Shown here piece after piece: positions 1 to 5,351 of a stretch of 5,351 bases of DNA. The position numbers and the translations under genes are program-made. The notes beneath the pieces are model-generated. The model was given only the letters and a program-made list of their open reading frames with translations. It did no database searches and was not told the origin of the DNA. Within the stretch, counting starts at the first letter, position 1; the number at the start of each line of letters is the position of its first letter. Origin of the DNA: CAVQCX01 sp050050175 (GTDB taxonomy: Bacteria > Pseudomonadota > Gammaproteobacteria > Chromatiales > Chromatiaceae); contig JASFUT010000243.1 of assembly GCA_050050175.1 (NCBI GenBank), positions 1 to 5,351 on the forward strand, given 5' to 3'.

Positions 1-2
1 GC

Positions 3-887
3 GACGCGCTCCGGGACGCCGAGCGCAGGGGGTTCGAGCTGGTGGACACCCGGAGCTCCCCCTACGGCGAGATCCGCGTGGTGGAGCGCCACGGGAGCCG
101 ACGGTACATGATCGTCAACGGATTCGACCAGGGCGGGATAGACCTTCGGACCCGCAAGTCCGCCTACCGGTTCTCCGACGGCCTGATCGGGCTGGGCCGG
201 CTCTATGCGGACGGCCCGTCGAGCGTGCTCATCCTGGGGCTGGGCCCGGGGGTGGTGGCCCGCCGTCTCAGCGACGAGGGCATGCGGGTGGACGTCGTGG
301 AGATCGACGCCAAGATCCACGAGCTGGCCCGGGAGTACTTCGACTACGAGGGCGGAGCGGTCATCGACGACGGGCGGCGTTACCTGCAGCGTACCGACCG
401 GACCTGGGACCTCATCATCGTCGATGCCTTCGCCGGCGGCAGTCCGCCCTGGCAGCTCTACACGCGCGAGGCCTTCGATCTGTACGACCGGCATCTCAAC
501 CCGGGCGGAGCGGTGATCCTGAACTTCGTCGGCAGCCACCTGGACCCGGAGCAGCGCGCAGCGCTCGAGGCGGTCGTGAGCACCGCGCGCTCCGTGTTCG
601 GCACCGTTCACACCTATCCCGATCCCTGGGAGCCCGACGACTATCCCACTCGCAACATCTTCATCGCGGCCACGGACAACCGGCGGAGCCCGCCCCTGCG
701 GCGGGGTAATCCCCAGGAAGCCGGTCGCCTCTCCGAAGCGATTGCCCGGAGCCGGCCCGTGGAGGTGGCGGAGGGCCGTATCCTCACCGACCAGTCGGCC
801 CCCCTCGAGCCCCTGGTCCGGCACACCACGGAGATTCTGCGCAACCGCGTCCGCGAGTTCCTTCCGCTGGCGATCCTGGTGAGATAG
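3..887 (+). CDS. Spermidine synthase-like SAM-fold protein (5' partial)
   Basis: The protein has the Rossmann core of the spermine/spermidine synthase superfamily. Numbering from the GTG at 42, an N-terminal SSPYGEIRV strand (5-13) is followed by the nucleotide-binding loop ILGLGPG (64-70), the acidic VEID (86-89) that would bind the ribose of SAM or decarboxylated SAM, DDGR (109-112), and DLIIVDAF (123-130). True aminopropyltransferases usually carry a further acidic residue in a VDSSDP-like stretch after this strand; here it reads VDAFAG, so polyamine synthesis is doubtful. It looks more like the C-terminal catalytic domain of fused membrane/spermidine-synthase-like proteins, whose substrates are mostly unknown. 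The frame is open to the left edge (13 more codons before 42), and the SPYG strand normally lies further inside the protein, so the gene probably starts outside the window. GTG at 42 with AGGGGG at 27-32 is an alternative start. The stop is TAG at 885-887. Family membership is fairly sure, the reaction is not. Confidence 0.8.
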   Translation, partial: DALRDAERRGFELVDTRSSPYGEIRVVERHGSRRYMIVNGFDQGGIDLRTRKSAYRFSDGLIGLGRLYADGPSSVLILGLGPGVVARRLSDEGMRVDVVEIDAKIHELAREYFDYEGGAVIDDGRRYLQRTDRTWDLIIVDAFAGGSPPWQLYTREAFDLYDRHLNPGGAVILNFVGSHLDPEQRAALEAVVSTARSVFGTVHTYPDPWEPDDYPTRNIFIAATDNRRSPPLRRGNPQEAGRLSEAIARSRPVEVAEGRILTDQSAPLEPLVRHTTEILRNRVREFLPLAILVR

Positions 888-889
888 AC

Positions 890-1293
890 GCGGCCTTGTC
901 CGAGCCGCGGGGGTGATACAGGATCCGGGCGCCGGGGTCCCTTGACCAGCTCGGGGCACGGACCCGGCGGCCTCTCGTTCGGCAGGTCCCACGCCATCTC
1001 GACAGCGCCCCGGTCTTCCCGGCTCGGCGCGCCCCTGATCCCCGGGGGAATTTGCCGATCGCGGGCGTTCGGCGCTCGTCTACCTCCTTTTCGTTGTGCT
1101 GAGCCTCGACCGCGTTGCCTCCGAACACGCCCTCAGCGCCTTCGATCAGGCGCTTCTTCCAAGCCTGAATCTGATTGGGGTGAACGTCGAACTGATCGGC
1201 CAGCTCTGCCAGTGTGCGCTCGCCGTGCAGCGCTGCCAGCGCCACCTTCGCCTTGAACGCCGATGAGTGATTGCGTCGCTTTCTTCGAGTCAT
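890..1293 (-). pseudogene. IS3-family transposase orfA remnant, decaying into orfB
   Basis: Reading leftward from ATG at 1293, preceded by GAGGAG six bases upstream, the first 70 or so residues are typical IS3-family OrfA. They include a basic start (MTRRKRRNHS), FKAKVALAAL (13-22), a helix-turn-helix with TLAELADQFDVHPNQIQAWK (27-46), and EGAEGVFGG (51-59). OrfA binds the terminal inverted repeats and normally runs on through a leucine-zipper region into a frameshifted OrfAB transposase. After about residue 72 (near 1078) the similarity fails: only scraps such as AIGKF (78-82) are left where the zipper should be. Near 904-924 ILYHPRG resembles the LYYRPRG stretch at the beginning of OrfB, which suggests several small indels and deletions. 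The frame stays open to 784, overlapping the neighbouring gene's 3' end, but nothing IS-like is visible there. No DDE catalytic domain is present, so the element cannot transpose by itself. The N-terminal identification is solid; the orfB scraps are inference. Confidence 0.75.
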
Positions 1294-1376
1294 CTTCTGC
1301 TCCTCATCTCAAGAGAACGCTATCGCAGAAGAATCCACTTGTCGGGCGCCGTTCTCTGTCCAACCACCGGGGTCCA
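890..1376 (-). mobile_element. Truncated IS3-family insertion sequence
   Basis: The transposase remnant is preceded, in its own reading direction, by about 80 bases of leader. On the - strand this starts near 1376 with TGGACCCCGGTGGTTGGACA, which has the TGG-ACCCC...GGACA look of an IS3-family terminal inverted repeat. No matching repeat is seen near 890, so the distal end with orfB is probably lost. The 1376 boundary is inferred from resemblance only, and the left boundary is simply where similarity fades next to the upstream gene's stop codon. Confidence 0.5.
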
Positions 1377-1441
1377 GCTCTGTTTCCCGTCCCCTGCCGA
1401 TCGCCGGTACGCAGGTCGAACCGGGCACGGGCGGACAAGTG

Positions 1442-1498
1442 TGTCACACGGGATGACATATCTGTCTGCCAGTCCTGTCATCGGTCGGCACTGACAGG
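1442..1498. promoter_or_regulatory. Paired TGTCA/TGACA inverted repeats, candidate enhancer sites
   Basis: Two inverted repeats lie close together. The first is TGTCA-N7-TGACA (1442-1446 and 1454-1458). The second is CCTGTCA-N11-TGACAGG (1474-1480 and 1492-1498), a perfect 7-bp repeat. A further half-site-like TGTCT sits at 1463-1467. Their centres (about 1450 and 1486) fall roughly 130 and 95 bases upstream of the start expected for the sigma-54 promoter at 1556-1571. That is the usual distance for upstream sites of NtrC-type activators. The repeats are seen directly; the enhancer role is inferred and the binding protein is unknown. Confidence 0.5.
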
Positions 1499-1555
1499 GG
1501 TCGGAGAAGACAAAAACACCATGCGATACAGGCCGTTCGCCCGTTATGGCTCGGC

Positions 1556-1571
1556 TGGCGCGGTACTTGCT
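1556..1571 (+). promoter_or_regulatory. Sigma-54 (RpoN) -24/-12 promoter for the multiheme cytochrome gene
   Basis: The sequence TGGCGCGGTACTTGCT matches the RpoN consensus TGGCACG-N4-TTGCW with one mismatch (A to G at the fifth base). The invariant GG (1557-1558) and GC (1569-1570) are separated by exactly ten bases. Transcription would start near 1582, leaving a leader of about 130 nt before the ATG at 1712. A sigma-54 promoter needs an AAA+ activator, and the inverted repeats at 1442-1498 are suitably placed to bind one. No convincing sigma-70 promoter was seen in the same region. Confidence 0.7.
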
Positions 1572-1625
1572 CACCATGAAGCGGTGCATTGTTTCGGAGG
1601 GAGAGCATTCCTCGGGCTGTTTCGT

Positions 1626-1663
1626 CCGGGGTCTTCCCCCGGGGCGGTCGGTACTTTGCCGCC
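1626..1663 (+). other. Two GC-rich hairpins in the mRNA leader
   Basis: Within the predicted leader, CCGGGG (1626-1631) pairs with CCCCGG (1637-1642) around a five-base loop. Immediately after, GGCGG (1643-1647) can pair with CCGCC (1659-1663) around an 11-base loop. They end about 35 bases before the Shine-Dalgarno sequence GGAGAG (1698-1703). They could stabilise the message or regulate it. There is no T-run after them, so they do not look like a simple terminator, and they match no riboswitch I recognise. Confidence 0.35.
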
Positions 1664-1711
1664 GCGGCGTAAGCAAACCAATCAGACCTGCATACTCGGA
1701 GAGTCGCTCGC

Positions 1712-4700
1712 ATGCTATTGAAAATATTCAGTCGATCCGTGCGCCGGATCCTTGCGGTGGCCGCCTGTACCGGCGCCGCCGTATTCGGCGCAAACCATGT
1801 AATCGCTCAGCCCGGTGGCGGTGGCGGAAGCGGAGGTGGAGGACCCACCTGCACCATCAGCTCGCCGCAGAACGATCCGGTCTCGGTAACCGCCGGAGGC
1901 TCTGTCAACTTCCGGGGCGTGGTGAGCGGCGGTACCGCACCCTACAGCGTTACCTGGACCTTCCAGGGCGGCTCGCCATCCGCAGCCAACGAGGAGCTCC
2001 AGAACAGCGGCGACCAGACGCAGCAGTACAACGTCAGCTACGCCAACACCGGCACCTTCACCACCACCATGTCGGCCACGGACAGCGACAACAGGAAGGC
2101 CAGGACGTGCTCGGCCACCCGCACGGTCAACGTGGGTGGAGGCACCAACAGCCGCCCGGTGGCGCAGAACGACGAGTACAACACGACCGAGGACACGCAG
2201 CTCGTCGTTGCCGCGCCCGGTGTGCTCGAGAACGACAACGACCCCGACGGCGACCCCATGACCGCCGTCCAGGACGTGACTAACGGCGGCAGTGTGGGAT
2301 TCACCGCGCAGGGCGGGACCTTGACTCTGGAGTCTAACGGCGGGTTCACCTACGATCCCCCTGTCGGTTTCACCGGTTCCGACAGCTTCGACTACACCGC
2401 CAACGACGCCGGAGGCGCGTCCAACATCGCCACCGTGAGCATCGGTGTGGCGGGCGCCAACGAGGTGTCGATCAACTCCACCAGCGACAACGGCACGCCG
2501 GGCACTCCGGTCTCCGAGCAGCCGGACGTCAGCAACTCGAGCTACACCCTGGTCGCGATCAACGACCTGGGCATGCACTGCGGTGACCTCGACACCCGCA
2601 TCTCCAGCATCCTGCCGCCCTTCAACGTGCTGCACGCCCAGGTCGTGGAGCGCGGCGTCAGCGGTCTGCCGCGGGTGATGGGCGAAGGCGAGGTGGAGCT
2701 CTACTACTCCGCCGCCTCCAATCCGGACGACCCGGCCATCGGCAAGGTCGCCGGCGGGCTGGCCCTGTCCTCGGTGGTCAACGGCAACGTCTTCAAGACC
2801 AATTTCTGGGACATCGCCTTCGGCGCCTACGATCCCTTCTATCCGGACAACATCCTGGAACTGTTCTACGACCCGAACAATCCCGACGCCAACGTGGACA
2901 TTGGCCTGCCTGTCCCGGATGTGGAACGGTTCTATCTTGAAGACGGCGAGTTGCACGCCACCCAGCAGGCGATGCCGGGCCTGAGCAATCCCTACGTGGC
3001 CAACGTGCCCCAGCAGTTCCAGGAGCACTTCAACAGCTTCCCGTTCTTCACCGGCTTCCCCTTCGGCTACATCGCCGACGGCGTGAACTGGTTCGAGGCG
3101 GCAGGCGTGCCCATCGCGGCCTTCGACGACTTCGGACGGGAGAACCCCTATCCGCTGATGCAGGTCGAGGCGCACATGGCCGGCACGCCCATTGCGAGCC
3201 TGGATACGGTGGTGCCCATCTCGGGCGAGGCCGAGTGCCAGTTCTGCCATGGGGCCCCTGCGGACGGGGGCACCGGAGTCGCCACGGCGAGCCTGGGCAC
3301 CGTGACCGCTTCGATCGATGACCCGGCCCACGGCGACGTGCCCAACGAGGTCAGCATCGAGTGGGCCAGCGACCTGAACCTGCTGCGGCTGCACGACCAG
3401 AAGCACGGCACCACGCTCGAAAGCGCCATCGACCCCGTAACGGGGCAGGCGGCGGAGCCGGTGGTGTGCCAGCGGTGCCACTACACGCCTGCGCTGGACC
3501 TGGCCCAGCTGGGCCCTCTGGGGCCGGAGAACGACTTCGCGGCGGACTTCGTGAACAGCGACGTGCCTGGTGGCATTATTTCTTCGCCGTCCGTCGCCAA
3601 CGGCCGCGATCAGGTCAAGCACAAGTCCATGTCCAACGTCATGCACAGCCACCACGGCACCGTGGACGCGAGCGGACTGTCGCCGGGTGATCCGGGTTAC
3701 GACGCCAACAACCTGCTGATCCCGAGCATGCCGCCGGCGATCAATGCCCAGGGTGAGCGGCGGAGCCCCACCACCACCCAGACCATCCTGGAGGAGAGCT
3801 GCTACCTCTGCCACCCGGGCAAGCGCACCCAGTGCATGAGAGGTGCCATGGCCAAGGGCGGGCTGGTGTGCCAGGACTGCCACGGCCAGATGCAGGACGT
3901 GGGCGACGACTTTACCCGCACCGTCTCGCCGAGCAGCCCGGGAACCTTCGAGCTGGCCGGGGACTTCTACGACAACCCGGCTACGCCCCGCGTGCCCTGG
4001 GCCAACGAGCCGGGCTGCGGCTCCTGCCACACCGGCTACGCCACGGACAACCTGGCGGGTGATCCCAATGTGCTCGTGAACCCGTTCGACACCCTGGGCA
4101 ACGCCGACGACATCCGGCTGCTGGCGGCCTACCGCACGGACGACCCCAAGGCCACGCCCATCGTGCCCACGAACAAGGCCTTCGCCGAGAATGTGGTGGC
4201 CGAGGGCGGCGCGGCGGACGGCAACCCCAAGCTGTACCGGGTGAGCACCGGCCACGGCGGCCTGTTCTGCCAGTCCTGCCACGGCAGCACCCACGCGGAG
4301 TGGCCCAGTACCAACCCCACCGCCAACGACAACACCATGGCGGAGCAGCTGCAGGGTCACCAGGGCTACATCGCCGAGTGCCAGGTCTGCCACGAGCCGA
4401 CCGACGAGTCGCTGCCCCTGGGCAACAACGGCCCGCACGGCATGCATGCGGTCTCGGACCTGCAGTTCAGCAACCCGGCCTTCCTGCCGGACGACCGCTG
4501 GAACCTGCAGCACCGCAGCTACCGCAACCAGGGGCCCGGCTGCGAGTCCTGCCACGGACCCGACCTGAGGGGCACGGTGCTCTCGCGCACCGCCGAGGAC
4601 CGGACCGTCCGCTGCAAGGACAACAAGGGCAGCCTCCCGGGTTGCGCCGCGGGTAACCCCACGGCGATCATCCCCAAGGGTACGCCCGTCGGTTGCGGCC

Positions 4701-4720
4701 TCTGCCACAGGCAGAAGTAA
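1712..4720 (+). CDS. Exported nonaheme c-type cytochrome with PKD-like and cadherin-like N-terminal domains
   Basis: The protein has 1002 residues and starts at ATG 1712, eight bases after GGAGAG (1698-1703). A Sec signal peptide (1-32: basic RSVRR, hydrophobic core, cleavage probably after VIA) leads to a Gly-rich linker (35-44). Next come a PKD/Ig-like domain (about 46-141, with C47 and C133 possibly disulfide-linked) and a cadherin-like/tandem-95-type domain (about 148-246) containing the acidic, possibly Ca2+-binding ENDNDPDGDP (173-182). Residues 250-508 lack heme motifs but include LVAINDLGMHC (280-290), a stretch I associate with large multiheme cytochromes. Nine CXXCH motifs start at 509, 586, 697, 720, 769, 853, 890, 944 and 995. 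Enough free histidines (for example 488, 540, 561, 565, 637, 645-648, 848, 861, 883, 909, 912, 934) exist for bis-His ligation. Hemes would be attached in the periplasm by the Ccm machinery. No C-terminal anchor is visible. Its likely role is electron transfer outside the inner membrane, possibly at the cell surface; partner and acceptor are unknown. It appears monocistronic: sigma-54 promoter upstream, terminator downstream. Confidence 0.92.
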   Translation: MLLKIFSRSVRRILAVAACTGAAVFGANHVIAQPGGGGGSGGGGPTCTISSPQNDPVSVTAGGSVNFRGVVSGGTAPYSVTWTFQGGSPSAANEELQNSGDQTQQYNVSYANTGTFTTTMSATDSDNRKARTCSATRTVNVGGGTNSRPVAQNDEYNTTEDTQLVVAAPGVLENDNDPDGDPMTAVQDVTNGGSVGFTAQGGTLTLESNGGFTYDPPVGFTGSDSFDYTANDAGGASNIATVSIGVAGANEVSINSTSDNGTPGTPVSEQPDVSNSSYTLVAINDLGMHCGDLDTRISSILPPFNVLHAQVVERGVSGLPRVMGEGEVELYYSAASNPDDPAIGKVAGGLALSSVVNGNVFKTNFWDIAFGAYDPFYPDNILELFYDPNNPDANVDIGLPVPDVERFYLEDGELHATQQAMPGLSNPYVANVPQQFQEHFNSFPFFTGFPFGYIADGVNWFEAAGVPIAAFDDFGRENPYPLMQVEAHMAGTPIASLDTVVPISGEAECQFCHGAPADGGTGVATASLGTVTASIDDPAHGDVPNEVSIEWASDLNLLRLHDQKHGTTLESAIDPVTGQAAEPVVCQRCHYTPALDLAQLGPLGPENDFAADFVNSDVPGGIISSPSVANGRDQVKHKSMSNVMHSHHGTVDASGLSPGDPGYDANNLLIPSMPPAINAQGERRSPTTTQTILEESCYLCHPGKRTQCMRGAMAKGGLVCQDCHGQMQDVGDDFTRTVSPSSPGTFELAGDFYDNPATPRVPWANEPGCGSCHTGYATDNLAGDPNVLVNPFDTLGNADDIRLLAAYRTDDPKATPIVPTNKAFAENVVAEGGAADGNPKLYRVSTGHGGLFCQSCHGSTHAEWPSTNPTANDNTMAEQLQGHQGYIAECQVCHEPTDESLPLGNNGPHGMHAVSDLQFSNPAFLPDDRWNLQHRSYRNQGPGCESCHGPDLRGTVLSRTAEDRTVRCKDNKGSLPGCAAGNPTAIIPKGTPVGCGLCHRQK

Positions 4721-4734
4721 GGGAGCGCGTGAGG

Positions 4735-4753
4735 CCCCCCGGCTTCCGGGGGG
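4735..4753 (+). terminator. GC-rich hairpin just after the cytochrome gene
   Basis: CCCCCCGG (4735-4742) and CCGGGGGG (4746-4753) form a perfect 8-bp stem with a three-base CTT loop, starting 15 bases after the stop codon. It is followed only by TTCTCC, a weak T-run. It is therefore either a first, weak terminator or a 3' end stabiliser ahead of the stronger terminator at 4770-4794. Confidence 0.55.
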
Positions 4754-4769
4754 TTCTCCACCGAACATG

Positions 4770-4794
4770 AGCGGCAGGGATGCCGCTTTTTTTT
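4770..4794 (+). terminator. Intrinsic terminator of the cytochrome gene
   Basis: AGCGGCA (4770-4776) pairs perfectly with TGCCGCT (4781-4787) around a GGGA tetraloop and is followed by a run of eight T (4787-4794). This is a classical rho-independent terminator on the + strand, about 50 bases after the stop codon. There is no A-run before the hairpin, so it should not act equally on the converging gene at the right edge. Confidence 0.85.
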
Positions 4795-5117
4795 GTCCAG
4801 CAATCCTGCATTCGTTGCCCGGAGCCTGCGTGAACGCCCAGGCTCGGGGCAGGGGGCGGGGCGCTTGGGGCGCACCCTGTCTGGATCGATGCGCAGACGC
4901 GATGAGGAGCGCGGGCGCTAGACAGGAAATACGGGCTGCCCTGCACCATCGGGCGTAGGCGGGAGAGGAATCGAGCCGCGCCGTCTCGACCTGCCAGGGT
5001 CGTGCCGGGCTGTGCGAGGTCCGATACGGCCCGGGCCGCGCCGTCGGCCTGCACGTTGCCCGTGGGGGCCTGCCGCGGGAGCGGATCGAAGCGGATGGTC
5101 CGCCCGTGCCCGCGGGG
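4795..5117. other. Intergenic stretch without recognisable gene
   Basis: This very GC-rich stretch lies between two convergently oriented genes. Open frames on both strands give low-complexity Arg/Ala/Pro/Gly-rich translations with no recognisable domain. One hairpin stands out: GAGCCTG (4822-4828) and CAGGCTC (4839-4845) pair around a short inner stem, but no T-run follows on either strand. CGACC/GGTCG near 4988-5003 is a weaker repeat. No tRNA, CRISPR or IS end is visible. Confidence 0.4.
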
Positions 5118-5351
5118 CTACGGGGCCGCGTCGGTCCCGCCGGCGGTGAGTGTTTCGGGTGCCTTCATCTCATCCTCCGACCGGTCGGGCATCAGCGCCT
5201 CGATTGAGCCCAGCGCCTCGGCGCCGTCCCACTCGACCTCCCCCAGCGCCCGATAGCGCAGCCGTCCCCCGGCGTCGACCAGGAAGCTGGTTGGCATGAT
5301 GCGTCCCCCCCACGCCTCGAAGACCCCGCCGCCGCCGTCCACGAGGATGAT
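5118..5351 (-). CDS. TlpA/ResA-type thioredoxin-fold protein, C-terminal part (5' partial)
   Basis: Reading leftward from the window edge, 77 codons end at TAG (5118-5120). The visible part matches the second half of TlpA/ResA-like thioredoxins. ILVDGGGGVFEAWG is the strand and helix before the cis-proline loop, IMPTSFLVD holds the cis-Pro after Met that packs against the active site, and GRLRYRALGEVEWD is the following beta hairpin. The final helix is followed by a polar tail of about 20 residues. The CXXC active site and any signal peptide or membrane anchor lie outside the window, so redox activity cannot be confirmed. Such proteins usually reduce disulfides in the periplasm, for instance in apocytochrome c maturation, but many have other roles. 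It converges on the cytochrome gene and is not in its operon. A GTG at 5342 is an internal valine codon rather than the start, because the fold clearly continues upstream of it. Confidence 0.8.
   Translation of the reverse strand: MILVDGGGGVFEAWGGRIMPTSFLVDAGGRLRYRALGEVEWDGAEALGSIEALMPDRSEDEMKAPETLTAGGTDAAP

Noticed and set aside
1582..1711. Cyclic di-GMP (GEMM-type) riboswitch in the leader
   Set aside because: Only a short GCAAACC-like piece (1673-1679) is present; the second conserved GEMM segment and the required helices are missing.
1263..1721. 152-codon + strand frame over the promoter region
   Set aside because: It covers the IS start, inverted repeats and sigma-54 promoter, overlaps the cytochrome start codon, and has no recognisable domain.
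4690..4720. PEP-CTERM or other C-terminal sorting signal on the cytochrome, suggested by the sigma-54 promoter
   Set aside because: The protein ends in CGLCHRQK with no hydrophobic segment or basic tail of the sorting-signal type.
1715..4768. Open frame of 1017 codons on the - strand covering the whole cytochrome gene
   Set aside because: Its translation is Val/Ala/Arg/Gly-rich with no domain. It mirrors the GC-rich third-position codon use of the real + strand gene, which has a signal peptide, nine heme motifs, a ribosome binding site, a promoter and a terminator.
4668..5054. 128-codon - strand frame across the terminator region
   Set aside because: It runs through both 3' hairpins and the end of the cytochrome gene, with low-complexity sequence and no family resemblance.

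Overview
This is a GC-rich bacterial window, most likely from a gammaproteobacterium. That assignment is an inference from composition, gene style and the -24/-12 promoter type, and no marker gene is present. It holds one complete large gene, two genes cut by the window edges, one decayed insertion sequence and a well-structured regulatory region.

Left part (1-1376). The 3' part of a spermidine-synthase-like, SAM-dependent Rossmann-fold protein runs to 887 on the + strand. Next to it, on the - strand, lies the remnant of an IS3-family element (about 890-1376). Its orfA start and helix-turn-helix are intact, but the rest is broken by frameshifts and no working orfB remains.

Middle part (1377-4794). 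About 335 bases of non-coding DNA lead into the main gene. In order they hold two TGTCA/TGACA inverted repeats (1442-1498), a near-consensus sigma-54 promoter (1556-1571, GG-N10-GC), a leader of about 130 nt with two GC-rich hairpins, and a Shine-Dalgarno sequence. The gene (1712-4720) encodes a 1002-residue exported protein. It has a signal peptide, a Gly-rich linker, a PKD-like domain, a cadherin-like/tandem-95-type domain, a heme-free region containing LVAINDLGMHC, and a C-terminal half with nine CXXCH heme c motifs. The last motif lies only three residues from the C-terminus. Two hairpins follow the gene, the second a textbook intrinsic terminator.

Right part (4795-5351). About 320 bases without a recognisable gene are followed by the 3' end of a TlpA/ResA-type thioredoxin-fold gene on the - strand, cut by the window edge.

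The most interesting unit is the large multiheme cytochrome with adhesion-type N-terminal domains, placed alone behind an apparently enhancer-controlled sigma-54 promoter. Such a protein would suit regulated electron transfer at or beyond the cell surface. The TlpA-like neighbour could serve thiol reduction, for example in cytochrome c maturation, but that link rests only on proximity.
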